The notes under the pieces are model-generated. The model was given only the letters and a program-made list of their open reading frames with translations, did not search any database and had not been told where the DNA came from. The translations under genes and the position numbers were made by a program. Positions 17,373-26,120 of a stretch of 53,874 nt of DNA are shown here, piece by piece. The DNA comes from Oscillospiraceae bacterium (GTDB lineage Bacteria; Bacillota; Clostridia; Oscillospirales; Acutalibacteraceae): NCBI GenBank assembly GCA_022650455.1, contig JALCPO010000006.1:1-53874 (forward strand), written 5' to 3'. How positions within the stretch are numbered: position 1 is the first letter of the stretch; every line of letters starts with the position of its first letter.

Positions 17373-17401
17373 GTGACGAAACCTCGGAATTGTGTTATAA
17401 T
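17373..17401 (+). promoter_or_regulatory. Possible promoter before phoH
   Basis: A perfect -10 TATAAT (17396-17401) lies 52 nt before phoH. The -35 region (GTGACG at about 17374) is poor, so the strength is uncertain. Confidence 0.45.
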
Positions 17402-17452
17402 AAACTTAAATCTACCGTGTGGTTTTGCACTCGGTGCGCTTTAGGTGATGGA

Positions 17453-18412
17453 ATGTTCGAAAGGAAAATCAATATCGATCGCATGGAACAGGCGGCCGCG
17501 CTTTTCGGGAGCCTTGACGGGAATGTCAAGCTGATCGAGCAGGAGTACGGGGTGGAGCTTGTCTGCCGCGGGAGCGAAATAAAAATTTCCGGGGAACCGG
17601 AAAAAGTGGAAAAGGCTTTCCGGGCGGTTAGGAGCCTCCTTTCCCTCATCAACCGCGGCGAAACCCTCAGCGAGCAGAACGTGCGCTACTGCATTTCCCT
17701 GGTCAACGAGGGAAAGGAAGACAAGATCGACGCGCTCGCGGGTGGCTGCATCTGCGTTACCTCGAAGGGCAAGCCGGTGAGGGCCAAGACGCTGGGCCAG
17801 AAAAGATACTGCACGGCCATCGAGTCGCATACCATCACCATCGGCGTCGGGCCGGCGGGAACCGGCAAGACCTATCTCGCCGTGGCCCTCGCGGTGAAAG
17901 CGTTCCGGGCGCAGGAGGTCAACCGCATCATCCTGACGCGGCCGGCCGTGGAAGCGGGCGAAAAGCTGGGCTTCCTGCCCGGCGACCTTCAGCAGAAGGT
18001 GGACCCTTACCTGCGCCCCCTGTACGACGCGCTGTTCGACATGCTGGGCTCGGAAACCTACCAGAAATACGTGGAGCGCGGCAACATTGAGGTCGCGCCG
18101 CTCGCCTACATGCGCGGGCGCACGCTGGACGACAGCTTCATCATCCTGGACGAGGCGCAGAATACCACGCCGGAGCAGATGAAAATGTTCCTGACGCGCC
18201 TCGGGTTCGGCTCCAAGATGGTCATTACGGGCGATATTACGCAGATCGACCTGCCGGACGGGAAGCGTTCCGGCCTGAAAGACGTCCTTCACATCCTGAG
18301 GGACATCGACGACATCGCGCAGGTCCGGTTCAACGAAAAAGACGTCGTGCGCCATAAACTGGTGCAGGATATCGTCAGGGCTTATGAAAAAAATGAAGAA
18401 GCGGGGCGGTGA
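17453..18412 (+). CDS. phoH: PhoH family protein (PhoL/YbeZ-type)
   Basis: A 319-residue P-loop ATPase. A KH-like N-terminal part (residues 1-110) precedes the ATPase core with Walker A GPAGTGKTYLA near residue 141 and Walker B FIILDEAQN near 230. It lies directly upstream of ybeY, the standard arrangement, and the pair is linked to RNA/ribosome maturation. The ATG at 17453 follows AGGTGATG; the longer reading from 17348 crosses the -10 site. The gap to ybeY is only 5 bp. Confidence 0.95.
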   Translation: MFERKINIDRMEQAAALFGSLDGNVKLIEQEYGVELVCRGSEIKISGEPEKVEKAFRAVRSLLSLINRGETLSEQNVRYCISLVNEGKEDKIDALAGGCICVTSKGKPVRAKTLGQKRYCTAIESHTITIGVGPAGTGKTYLAVALAVKAFRAQEVNRIILTRPAVEAGEKLGFLPGDLQQKVDPYLRPLYDALFDMLGSETYQKYVERGNIEVAPLAYMRGRTLDDSFIILDEAQNTTPEQMKMFLTRLGFGSKMVITGDITQIDLPDGKRSGLKDVLHILRDIDDIAQVRFNEKDVVRHKLVQDIVRAYEKNEEAGR

Positions 18413-18417
18413 TTATC

Positions 18418-18927
18418 ATGGAAAAAATCCGTGTGATTATTGACAATAAACAGAAGGCGGTAAAAATACCGACCGGTCTGAGAATGCTGGTGCGCCGTTG
18501 CTGCAACGCGGTGCTCCGGATGGAAAATTTCGAGGGCCCGGCGGAAATCAGCGTGGTCTTTGTGGACAACGAGCAGATTCACAAGCTGAACCTGCAGTAC
18601 CGGAACAAGGACCTTGCCACCGACGTGCTCTCTTTCCCGATGGGCGAAAACGGCGTTTACGACATCAACCATTCCACCGGCGCCAAGATTCTGGGCGACA
18701 TCGTGATCTCCATGGAAAAGGCGGTGGAGCAGGCCAAACGCTACGGCCACAGCCTGGAGCGGGAAGTCGGGTACCTCACGGCGCATTCCATGCTGCACCT
18801 TCTGGGGTACAACCACGAGGAGGGCGGCCTTGCGAAAGTGCGCATGCGTGAAAAGGAAGAGCAGGTCATGGTGGAGCTCGGGCTTCCCAGCACCAGCAGC
18901 TATGTCCTGGATGAGGACGAGGAGTAG
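18418..18927 (+). CDS. ybeY: Endoribonuclease YbeY (rRNA maturation)
   Basis: A 169-residue metal-dependent endoribonuclease for 16S rRNA 3' maturation and ribosome quality control. The zinc motif H-x3-H-x5-H is complete (His123, His127, His133 in HSMLHLLGYNH). The mid-protein motif NKDLATDVLSFPM is also present. The start is ATG 18418 with GGGGCGG before it; an upstream GTG overlaps the phoH stop. It sits between phoH and dgkA. Confidence 0.96.
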   Translation: MEKIRVIIDNKQKAVKIPTGLRMLVRRCCNAVLRMENFEGPAEISVVFVDNEQIHKLNLQYRNKDLATDVLSFPMGENGVYDINHSTGAKILGDIVISMEKAVEQAKRYGHSLEREVGYLTAHSMLHLLGYNHEEGGLAKVRMREKEEQVMVELGLPSTSSYVLDEDEE

Positions 18928-18930
18928 GTT

Positions 18931-19437
18931 TTGCGCTTTCTGAAAAGTTTCAAATATGCGTTCCGGGGGATCATCTACTGCATTAATAATGAACGGAACA
19001 TGCGGATACACACGGTCGTAGCGCTGTATGTGTTTGTTTTTTCGTTCTTTTTTCATCTTTCCCGCACCGCGTACGCGGCCCTGTTCCTCACGTTCGGCAT
19101 GGTGTGGATGGGCGAGCTGTTCAACACGGTCGCGGAGGAGCTTTCCGACCTGGCCGCGGCCAGCTTCAACCCGGTGGTACGCATCATCAAGGACATGGCG
19201 TCCGGCTCCGTGCTGGTCGGCGCGTTCTTTTCCGTCCTGGTGGGCGTCTGCTTTTTCTGGCAGCCCGCGGCGTTCGTGCGCATGGTAGTCTATTTCGGTT
19301 TCCACCCGGCTATGATCGCCGTGCTGGCGGCCGTCACGGCGGCGAGCGCCGTTTTTGTCCGCCTGGGCCCGCTCGGTATCCGCGACCGTGTCATCCAGAG
19401 GAGAGCGGACCGGGAAAGGCGGGAGCGCCGTGAGTGA
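18931..19437 (+). CDS. dgkA: Diacylglycerol/undecaprenol kinase
   Basis: A 168-residue small membrane kinase of the DgkA family; Gram-positive members mostly phosphorylate undecaprenol to recycle the cell-wall lipid carrier. The signature reads GELFNTVAEELSDL then KDMASGSVLVGA, with the E-x2-NT-x2-E residues kept although the usual AI is VA. About four hydrophobic segments are seen, one more than the classic three, with an Arg-rich tail. The TTG start lies 3 bp after the ybeY stop behind GAGGAGTAGG. The stop overlaps the era start by 8 bp. Confidence 0.92.
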   Translation: MRFLKSFKYAFRGIIYCINNERNMRIHTVVALYVFVFSFFFHLSRTAYAALFLTFGMVWMGELFNTVAEELSDLAAASFNPVVRIIKDMASGSVLVGAFFSVLVGVCFFWQPAAFVRMVVYFGFHPAMIAVLAAVTAASAVFVRLGPLGIRDRVIQRRADRERRERRE

Positions 19438-20353
19438 GGAATCCAAACGGAAATCCGCGTTTATCGCGATCGTGGGGCGCCCGAACGTCGGGAAGTCGTC
19501 CCTTCTCAACGCTATGCTCGGCAGCAAGGTCGCCATCGTGTCGCGCAAGCCGCAGACGACCCGCGGCCGTGTCACGGGCATCCTTACAAAAGGGGAGACC
19601 CAGCTCGTTTTCATCGACACGCCGGGCCTGCTGAAGCCGCGCAGCCGCCTGGGGGAGTATATGGTCCGGTCCGTGCTGGAGTCCGTTTCCGGCGTGGACG
19701 CCTGCCTGCTGGTGGAAGAGGCCGGGAAGAAGATTTCCGGCGCGGCGCTTGCGCTGATCGAAAAATTCCGGCAGTCCGGGCTTCCCGCGGCGCTGGCCCT
19801 CAACAAGATCGACCTTTTGCCGGACAAGTCCGTGATGATGGCGCAGATCGCGGAATTTTCCGGGCTTTATCCCTTTCGGGCCGTCGTGCCCGTTTCGGCC
19901 GTCGGCCGCAGCGGTGTCGGCGCCCTCACGCAGGAACTGGAGCAGTTTGCCCGGCCCGGCGGGCACTTCTTTGACGACGACGCCCTGACCGACCAGCCGG
20001 AACACGTCCTTGCGGCGGAAATCGTGCGGGAGAAACTGCTGCGCCTTTTGAGCAGCGAGGTGCCCCACGGCGTCGCGGTTACGGTGGAGCAGATGGCCCC
20101 GCGGGACGGCGCCGGCGCGGTCACCGATGTTTCCGCGACGATTTACTGCGAAAAGAATTCCCATAAGGGAATCATCATCGGAAAAGACGGCGCCATGCTC
20201 AAAAGAGTCGGCACCTGCGCCCGGGAGGATATGGAAAAATTTTTTGGTTGCAAAATCAACCTGAAGCTTTGGGTCAAGGTCCGGGAAGACTGGAAAAACC
20301 GGGAGACGGAGCTTCGCGCGTTCGGCTACGACAGTTCCGGTTTCGACACGTAG
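19430..20353 (+). CDS. era: GTPase Era
   Basis: A 307-residue ribosome-assembly GTPase that binds the 16S rRNA 3' end. The GTPase motifs are G1 GRPNVGKSS near residue 15, G3 DTPGL and G4 NKID. The C-terminal KH domain has GIIIGKDGAMLKRVG and LKLWVKVREDW. The GTG start overlaps the end of dgkA. The cdd gene often found between dgkA and era is missing here. It is followed after a 179-bp gap by a yqzL-like gene and recO, the usual order. Confidence 0.97.
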   Translation: MSEESKRKSAFIAIVGRPNVGKSSLLNAMLGSKVAIVSRKPQTTRGRVTGILTKGETQLVFIDTPGLLKPRSRLGEYMVRSVLESVSGVDACLLVEEAGKKISGAALALIEKFRQSGLPAALALNKIDLLPDKSVMMAQIAEFSGLYPFRAVVPVSAVGRSGVGALTQELEQFARPGGHFFDDDALTDQPEHVLAAEIVREKLLRLLSSEVPHGVAVTVEQMAPRDGAGAVTDVSATIYCEKNSHKGIIIGKDGAMLKRVGTCAREDMEKFFGCKINLKLWVKVREDWKNRETELRAFGYDSSGFDT

Positions 20354-20532
20354 CACCGGTGCTTTAGCACATTCCCGGCGCAAATCTTGTCACATTATGG
20401 GTTTCATTCATATATTTACCGCTCATAGAATCCGCCCGAACGACACATACTTTTTTTCAGAAAAGCCCGAAGCCGGTTGCCGGCCGGTTGGAAAAAAGCC
20501 GCGGCCGGCTTGGCGGGAAAGGAGCGGTTATC

Positions 20533-20697
20533 TTGGACGAAAACACAGCTTGGGAATTTTTCAGCCGCACAGGGTCGATCCGGGATTACCTGGTTTATAC
20601 CCAGTGCAAGGCGAATCACGGGAAGGCGCAGTCACAGGAGGACCGGTATGAAGATAGACACCCAGGGCCTGGTGGTTTCGGAGAAACGCGTGGGTGA
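20533..20697 (+). CDS. yqzL: YqzL-like small protein
   Basis: A 54-residue protein read from TTG 20533 with GGAGCGG 5 nt upstream. The first ~27 residues (DENTAWEFFSRTGSIRDYL then VYTQCK) match the YqzL pattern W-x-x-F-x-x-T-G-x-I-x-x-YL. yqzL lies between era and recO in many Firmicutes, which fits this position. The reading frame runs on past the usual YqzL length and overlaps recO by 50 bp, giving a polar Gly/Arg-rich tail that may be accidental. The function of the family is unknown. Confidence 0.75.
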   Translation: MDENTAWEFFSRTGSIRDYLVYTQCKANHGKAQSQEDRYEDRHPGPGGFGETRG

Positions 20698-21406
20698 AAA
20701 CGACCGCCTTGTGACCGTCCTGACGCGCGAAAAAGGGATTCTCCGCGCGTTCGTCCGCCGGACCGGAAGGGCGGGGGGCGGCAGGCTTTCCGCGGCGAGG
20801 CTCTTTACTTATTCCCGCTTCACCATCTTTGTGGGGCGGGACAGCTACATAATCGACGACGCCCAGCCCATCGAAGTGTTTTTCGACCTTCGAAAAGACA
20901 TCGGGCGCCTTTCGCTTGCCCAGTATTTCTGCGAGCTTTCCATTGCCCTCGCCCCGCAGGACGCGGAAGCCGGCGATTTTCTGCGTCTGCTCCTGAACGC
21001 GATGTATTTCCTCTGCAAGGGAACGCGGGCGAACGCCGTCGTGAAGGCGGCCGTGGAAATGCGCATGATGTCGCTGGCAGGGTACATGCCGGATCTCGTC
21101 TGCTGCGCGGACTGCGGGCGGTACGAGGCGGATACCATGCTGTTCCTGCCGCGCAGCGGGAAAATCCTCTGCGGCGAATGTTACCGGCCGCAGCCGGGCG
21201 GGGAACCGGCTGCGGCCTTGGGCCGCGGCGCCATGACGGCGCTCCGCCATACGATTTACGCGGATTTCGGAAAACTGTTTGCGTTCCGCGTCTCGCCCTC
21301 TGCGGAGCGCGAGCTGGCGGAAGCCTCGGAGCGCTATGTGCTCGAAACCCTGCAGCGGAAATTTGCCACGCTGGATTTTTACCATCAGATGGCGGACGCG
21401 GGGTAA
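20648..21406 (+). CDS. recO: DNA repair protein RecO
   Basis: A 252-residue recombination mediator that helps load RecA on gapped DNA with RecF/RecR. An OB-fold N-terminus (residues 1-80: TQGLVVSEKRVGENDRLVTV) is followed by a helical domain with a zinc motif CCADCGR...CGECY near residues 155-180. The ATG at 20648 has an AGGAGG-type site. A longer frame upstream overlaps yqzL in another frame and is not real. Confidence 0.94.
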   Translation: MKIDTQGLVVSEKRVGENDRLVTVLTREKGILRAFVRRTGRAGGGRLSAARLFTYSRFTIFVGRDSYIIDDAQPIEVFFDLRKDIGRLSLAQYFCELSIALAPQDAEAGDFLRLLLNAMYFLCKGTRANAVVKAAVEMRMMSLAGYMPDLVCCADCGRYEADTMLFLPRSGKILCGECYRPQPGGEPAAALGRGAMTALRHTIYADFGKLFAFRVSPSAERELAEASERYVLETLQRKFATLDFYHQMADAG

Positions 21407-21504
21407 TTCCGCGCCGCGTCAGGCCGGCCGGGACTGTGCGCGCATCCCGGGGACCTTTGCCGGGTACTGGCTCTGTTTTCCAGCGCAGTAAAACATAGGT
21501 GCGA

Positions 21505-21660
21505 ATGCGGCATCCGGCCGCCGTCCGGCTGTACGAATCCGCGGGATACCGCCGCGCGGGGGAAGTCCGCTGCCGCAAGGGCGTTTTTTCCTGCTACGAA
21601 AAGCCGCTGGGCGGCGAATCTAATCTTGTAGAATCGAACGGGAAAGGATATAATTTGTGA
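21505..21660 (+). pseudogene. GNAT acetyltransferase C-terminal remnant
   Basis: An open frame of 51 codons encodes the end of a GNAT N-acetyltransferase: AVRLYESAGYRRAGEVRC followed by KGVFSCYEKPLG, matching the family's motif B tail (A-x-R-LYExxGFxxxG, then YEK). The acetyl-CoA-binding motif A (R/Q-x-x-G-x-G/A) that should precede it is absent; an in-frame stop lies at 21496-21498 and no other frame in 21407-21504 supplies it. It is probably the residue of a deleted gene. Its stop overlaps the next start (GTGA), as if the lost gene had been coupled to the ACT-domain gene. Confidence 0.65.
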
Positions 21661-22064
21661 AGAGGAAACTTCGGCTTCAACTGCTGGACGGCGAATTCGC
21701 CGTCTGCAAACTGAAAAACCTGCGGGACGCGGCATGGGCCGGGCCGTTCGTTTCCCTGACGGTGACGGATGAGGAAATTTCCCTTGTCTGCCCGGCAGAA
21801 CGTGCGCCGAGGGACTGCCCCGCTTCGGAAACCGGCTGGCGCTGCATCAAGGTTGCGGGGCCGCTTGATTTTTCCCTCGTCGGAATTCTGGCGGAGCTTT
21901 CGGCGGCGCTCGCGGAAAAGCGGATCAGCATCTTCGCCGTATCCACATACAACACGGACTATCTTCTGGTTAAAGCCGGACGGGCCGGGGACGCCGTCGC
22001 CGCCCTGAAAGAGCGCGGCTGCGAATTCGCGGGGGATCCGGTGCGCCGAGGGGTACCCGGATGA
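21657..22064 (+). CDS. ACT domain-containing protein (CASTOR-like)
   Basis: A 135-residue protein whose second half is an ACT domain of the ACT_7/CASTOR type (GPLDFSLVGILAELSAALAE, then ISIFAVSTYNTDYLLVK). Such domains bind amino acids and act as sensors. The GTG start lies 8 nt after AAAGGA. Nothing in the sequence names the ligand. The end overlaps the phosphoesterase gene by 4 bp (ATGA). Confidence 0.85.
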   Translation: MKRKLRLQLLDGEFAVCKLKNLRDAAWAGPFVSLTVTDEEISLVCPAERAPRDCPASETGWRCIKVAGPLDFSLVGILAELSAALAEKRISIFAVSTYNTDYLLVKAGRAGDAVAALKERGCEFAGDPVRRGVPG

Positions 22065-22957
22065 GGGCAGGAAGGGTGAAGGCCGGTATTTTCGGGAAAA
22101 CGGTCAAAGCGGTTTCCGCCGTCTTTCCGGAAAACTATTTTTTGCAGGTGTCGCGGTACCGGATTGAGTCCCGGAGGATTCCGCCGGCCTTCGACGGATA
22201 CCGGATCCTCCAGCTCTCCGACCTGCACGGCTGCTCGTTCGGCAGGGAGAACCGCCGGCTGACCGAAGCGGTCAGCTCCGCCGCACCGGACGCGGTCGTG
22301 ATGACCGGCGACATGGCGGACCGGCAGACGAAACGTTACGACGGGATTTTCCGCCTTTCGGGAACCCTGTGCGAAAAATATCCCGTCTATTCCGTTTTTG
22401 GAAACCACGAGCAGGAGCTGCCGGGAAGCCGCAGAAGGGCGCTCGTCGAAGGAATGCGCCGGCAGGGCGTGCACATCCTCGACAACGGAGAAGTCCGCCT
22501 GGAGCGGGGCGGCGCGCGGGTCGCGCTTTTCGGCGTCCGGGTCCCCATGCGGTGCTACCGGGCGTACGGGCGGGGAGAACGCCGCCCCGCCCTGACGGCC
22601 GAAAAAATCCGCCGGCTCCTCGGGGACGGCGAAGGCCCGGATTTTTCCATTCTGCTCGCCCACAATCCGTTTTATTTCGAGGCTTACGCGGAGTGGGGCG
22701 CCGACCTGACCCTCTGCGGGCATGTGCACGGCGGAATGGTCCGGCTGCCGGGGCTCGGCGGCCTGCTTTCCCCCGAACGCCGGTTTTTTCCGCGGTACAG
22801 CGCAGGAATCTACGAGTCGGAAAAACACCCGGAAAAGAAGATGTTGGTGAGCCGCGGGCTCGGAAGCGGCGCGCGGATCCGGAACCGTCCGGAAATCGTC
22901 GTTCTCACGCTGGCCCGCCCGTCGGGGCTGGCAAACCAAAGAAAGGAATTCGATTGA
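22061..22957 (+). CDS. Metallophosphoesterase (YkuE-like)
   Basis: A 298-residue calcineurin-like phosphoesterase. The metal motifs occur in order: LSDLHG near residue 50, GDMAD near 88, GNHE near 112, LAHNP near 205 and GHVHGG near 223. A basic N-terminus with a weak hydrophobic stretch may tether it to the membrane, as in YkuE-like lipid or cell-wall phosphoesterases, but the substrate is unknown. It overlaps the ACT gene by 4 bp and mutS2 by 1 bp, so the three genes form one operon. Confidence 0.9.
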   Translation: MRAGRVKAGIFGKTVKAVSAVFPENYFLQVSRYRIESRRIPPAFDGYRILQLSDLHGCSFGRENRRLTEAVSSAAPDAVVMTGDMADRQTKRYDGIFRLSGTLCEKYPVYSVFGNHEQELPGSRRRALVEGMRRQGVHILDNGEVRLERGGARVALFGVRVPMRCYRAYGRGERRPALTAEKIRRLLGDGEGPDFSILLAHNPFYFEAYAEWGADLTLCGHVHGGMVRLPGLGGLLSPERRFFPRYSAGIYESEKHPEKKMLVSRGLGSGARIRNRPEIVVLTLARPSGLANQRKEFD

Positions 22958-25329
22958 TGCAGGAAGACATGCGGAAACATGCGAAGGCGCTGGAACTGGA
23001 CAAGATTTTGAAACTGCTTGCGGAGCAGACGTCCTGCGAGGACGCGGTGCAGGCGGCCCTGGCTCTGGAGCCGTCCCCGCGGGATGCGGAGCGCCTTCTG
23101 CAGGAAACCGACGACGCGTTCGTGCTTATGGCGCGGTTCGGCTCGCCGTCTTTCGGCGGGCTTGCCAACGTGACCGGTTCGCTCCGGCGCGCGCAGGCGG
23201 GCGGCATGCTCACCATGGCGGAGCTGCTCAAGGTCGCCGCCGTGCTCCGCACCATCCGCGGTATTTCGGAATGGCGCCGGAAAAGCGGGGACGTCGCAGG
23301 CAGCCTGGACGACCGCTTCGACGCGCTGATGCCGAACCAGTACCTGGAAAACCGCATCACGGGCGCGATCCTGTCCGAAGAGGAGATGGCGGACAACGCC
23401 TCGCCCGCCCTTGCGGAGATCCGCCGGAAGACCCGCCGCGCATCTGCGCGGGCCCGCGAGGTGCTGGACCGGATGGTCCATTCCCAGTCCTATCAGAAGT
23501 ACCTGCAGGACCCCATCGTCACCATCCGCGAGGGGCGCTTCGTCGTCCCGGTCAAGGCGGAGTGCCGGAACGAGGTCCCCGGCCTCGTCCACGACACGTC
23601 CGCGAGCGGCTCGACGGTTTTTGTGGAGCCGATGGCCGCCGTGGAGGCGAACAACCAGGTCAAGGTCTTTCTGTCGGCGGAAAAGAAGGAAATGGAGCGC
23701 ATCCTGGCGGAGCTCTCCGCCGAAGCGGGCAATTTCGCGGATACCATCGTCCGCGGCTATGAGACCGCCGTGCAGCTCAACGTCGTGTTCGCGAAGGCGT
23801 CGCTTGCCTACCGGATGAAGGCGGCCCGCCCGAAGCTGAACGACCGGGGCAGGATCGTGCTGCATCAGGCGCGCCATCCGCTGATCGACCCGAAAGCGGT
23901 GGTGCCGACGGATCTTTCGCTCGGCACGCGCTTCGACACCCTGGTTATCACCGGCCCGAACACGGGCGGCAAGACCGTCGCGCTGAAAACAGTCGGCCTG
24001 TTGACCCTGATGGCCATGTGCGGCCTGCTGATCCCGGCGGCGGAGGGGAGCGAGATTTCCACGTTCCATCAGGTCCTGGCCGACATCGGCGACGAGCAGA
24101 GCATCGAGCAGTCGCTTTCGACCTTTTCCGCCCATATGAAGAATATAATTGAAATTATGGGACGTGCCGACGCGGACAGCCTCATCCTGCTCGACGAGCT
24201 GGGGGCCGGGACCGACCCGGTCGAGGGAGCCGCGCTGGCGGAAGCCATCCTGGAAGCCCTCCGCCGCAAAGGGGCGAAAATCGCGGCGACCACGCATTAT
24301 GCCGAGCTCAAGGCCTATGCTTTGCAGACCGACGGGGTGGAGAACGCCAGCTGCGAATTCGACGTCGCCACCCTGCGCCCGACCTACCGGCTCCTGATGG
24401 GAATGCCCGGCCGTTCGAACGCGTTTGCTATTTCCCGGCGCCTCGGCATGGACGGGGAGGTCGTGGAGCGAGCAAAGGAGCTCGTTTCCGGCGAAAACAG
24501 GCGCTTTGAGGACGTGGTGCAGAGCCTGGAAGACAGCCGCCGGCAGATGGAAACGGAACGCGACGCCGCCCGCCGGGCGAGGGAAGAGTCCGAACGGGCC
24601 CGCCGGGAAGCGGAAGAGGCCAGGAACCGCGTGCAGACGGAAGCGGACCGGGAGCTCCGAAGGGCGCGCGAAAAAGCTGCCCTTCTGGTGGACCGCACCC
24701 GTGCCCGGATCGACGCTCTTCTGAACGAGATCGAGGAGATCCGGAAGCAGAAGAACAAAACGCTCTCCGCGGAACAGAAGGCAAGGCTGAATTCCGGAAT
24801 CCGTTCGCTGGAGGACGCGGCCGATCCGGTCAGCTCGAATGAGAATTCCGGCTATCGCCTGCCGCGCCCGCTGAAAGCCGGGGACGCGGTGCTGATTTTC
24901 GACATCGGAAAGAAGGGCACGGTGCTCCGCCCCCCGGAGGGGAATTCCGGGGAAGTGCTGGTGCAGGCGGGCATCGTGCAGACCCGCGTGCCGCTCTCCA
25001 ACCTGCGGCTGGCTGAGAAAACGGAGAAGCCGCGCCGCGCCGCTTTCCGCGGCGTGACCAAAGACGTGAACCGCGCGCAGGCGGCGGCAGCCACCGAGAT
25101 CGACCTGCGCGGCCAGACGGCGGACGAAGCAGTGATGAACGTCGACCGCTTCGTCTCCGACGCGATGCTCTCCGGCGTGGACCAGTTCACCGTGATCCAC
25201 GGAAAAGGGACCGGCGTCCTCCGCAGCGCGGTTCAGCAGTATCTGAAAAAAAGCCCGTATGTCAAGAGCTTCCGCCTCGGGACGTTCGGAGAAGGCGAGT
25301 CCGGCGTCACCATCGTGGAACTGAAGTAA
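22957..25329 (+). CDS. mutS2: Endonuclease MutS2
   Basis: A 790-residue MutS2, an anti-recombination and ribosome-rescue ATPase/nuclease. The N-terminal core and clamp region span residues 1-310. The ATPase has Walker A GPNTGGKT near residue 333 and LILLDELGAGTDP near 412. A long Arg/Glu coiled coil covers about 505-620. The C-terminal Smr domain (residues about 715-790) has IDLRGQTADEA and VIHGKGTGVLR. The start is ATG 22957 after GAAAGGA; a much longer frame from 22369 runs through the phosphoesterase gene and is not used. Confidence 0.97.
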   Translation: MQEDMRKHAKALELDKILKLLAEQTSCEDAVQAALALEPSPRDAERLLQETDDAFVLMARFGSPSFGGLANVTGSLRRAQAGGMLTMAELLKVAAVLRTIRGISEWRRKSGDVAGSLDDRFDALMPNQYLENRITGAILSEEEMADNASPALAEIRRKTRRASARAREVLDRMVHSQSYQKYLQDPIVTIREGRFVVPVKAECRNEVPGLVHDTSASGSTVFVEPMAAVEANNQVKVFLSAEKKEMERILAELSAEAGNFADTIVRGYETAVQLNVVFAKASLAYRMKAARPKLNDRGRIVLHQARHPLIDPKAVVPTDLSLGTRFDTLVITGPNTGGKTVALKTVGLLTLMAMCGLLIPAAEGSEISTFHQVLADIGDEQSIEQSLSTFSAHMKNIIEIMGRADADSLILLDELGAGTDPVEGAALAEAILEALRRKGAKIAATTHYAELKAYALQTDGVENASCEFDVATLRPTYRLLMGMPGRSNAFAISRRLGMDGEVVERAKELVSGENRRFEDVVQSLEDSRRQMETERDAARRAREESERARREAEEARNRVQTEADRELRRAREKAALLVDRTRARIDALLNEIEEIRKQKNKTLSAEQKARLNSGIRSLEDAADPVSSNENSGYRLPRPLKAGDAVLIFDIGKKGTVLRPPEGNSGEVLVQAGIVQTRVPLSNLRLAEKTEKPRRAAFRGVTKDVNRAQAAAATEIDLRGQTADEAVMNVDRFVSDAMLSGVDQFTVIHGKGTGVLRSAVQQYLKKSPYVKSFRLGTFGEGESGVTIVELK

Positions 25330-25366
25330 TCAGCCTGAGACACGATTGGAAACGGAGAGGATTTTT

Positions 25367-26032
25367 GTGCAGATGAAATACGCAGCAGTGGAAAAACGGA
25401 GCCATAAAGCGGTCGCGGCCGTCCTGATTGTTCTGGCGGTCCTGCTTGCCGCCGCGGGGATCCTGGCGTGGATGGTGTTCAGCGACCCCAACGCGGGGAG
25501 GGGACTGGAAAGCGTTCCGGCGACCAACGCGCTGGCGGAGGAGATCGCGCAGTCCGCGGTCGCCGGGAAGGAAAGCAGCCTTTCGGCGGACGACCTCAAC
25601 GGCTACCTTGCCTATCTGTACCGGAAAAACGGGATCGGCCAAAAGGGAGGCAACATAAAAATCCAGGCGGCCGCCGTCTCCGGGACTTCGGGGGACAGCG
25701 CCGACCTTTACCTTCCGGTCCTGTATCAGGGAAGGCATCTGGGGGTCGTGCTCAATGTCACGCCGGCTTTGGACGATACGGGCGGCAAGTTCGTCTTTCG
25801 CGTAAATTCCGCCCGTGTGGGGCGGCTGTCGGTGCCGGCGGACTGGGCGCTGGACGTCGGCAAAAGCCGGATGCCGGCGGGCCTTTCCGTCAGCGGGAAC
25901 GTGATTTCCTGTAAAAACCCGTCGCTTTCGGCGTCGATGTCGGGCGTTTCGGCTTCCCTGAAAATCAGCACGTTCCATATGGAAAACGGCCTGCTGAAGG
26001 TCGGCTCCAAAATCGCGATCAAGGTCGGCTGA
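25367..26032 (+). CDS. Membrane-anchored protein of unknown function (YpmS-like)
   Basis: A protein of about 221 residues with a short cytoplasmic N-terminus, one membrane segment (AVAAVLIVLAVLLAAAGILA, residues about 17-36) and an external domain rich in beta strands (DLYLPVLYQGRHLGVVLNV). This layout resembles YpmS/DUF2140 proteins, but I am not certain of membership. GTG 25367 stands 6 nt after GGAGAGG; ATG 25373 is the alternative. It lies 37 bp after mutS2 and before the ylxM promoter. Confidence 0.75.
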   Translation: MQMKYAAVEKRSHKAVAAVLIVLAVLLAAAGILAWMVFSDPNAGRGLESVPATNALAEEIAQSAVAGKESSLSADDLNGYLAYLYRKNGIGQKGGNIKIQAAAVSGTSGDSADLYLPVLYQGRHLGVVLNVTPALDDTGGKFVFRVNSARVGRLSVPADWALDVGKSRMPAGLSVSGNVISCKNPSLSASMSGVSASLKISTFHMENGLLKVGSKIAIKVG

Positions 26033-26045
26033 CCGGAAAAATTTC

Positions 26046-26074
26046 TTGACACGGCAGACCCTTTATAGTATAAT
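26046..26074 (+). promoter_or_regulatory. Sigma-A promoter of ylxM-ffh
   Basis: TTGACA (26046-26051) and TATAAT (26069-26074) are perfect consensus, 17 nt apart and 46 nt upstream of ylxM. Confidence 0.88.
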
Positions 26075-26120
26075 TCCAAGTGTGTAAAGAGAAGTAGCTT
26101 TACATAAGGCGGTGCTTCCG

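Noticed and set aside
21649-21656. TATAAT with TTGTAG 17 nt upstream just before the ACT gene
   Set aside because: The start codon lies 2 nt after the -10, which would need a leaderless or truncated message; the AAAGGA ribosome site suggests the match is chance.
22369-22956. N-terminal extension of mutS2 by 196 codons
   Set aside because: It runs through the phosphoesterase gene in another frame and lacks a ribosome site, while ATG 22957 has one and gives the family N-terminus.
22810-25200. A 796-codon minus-strand open frame opposite mutS2
   Set aside because: It is antisense to a complete mutS2 with all motifs, and no protein family is visible in it.
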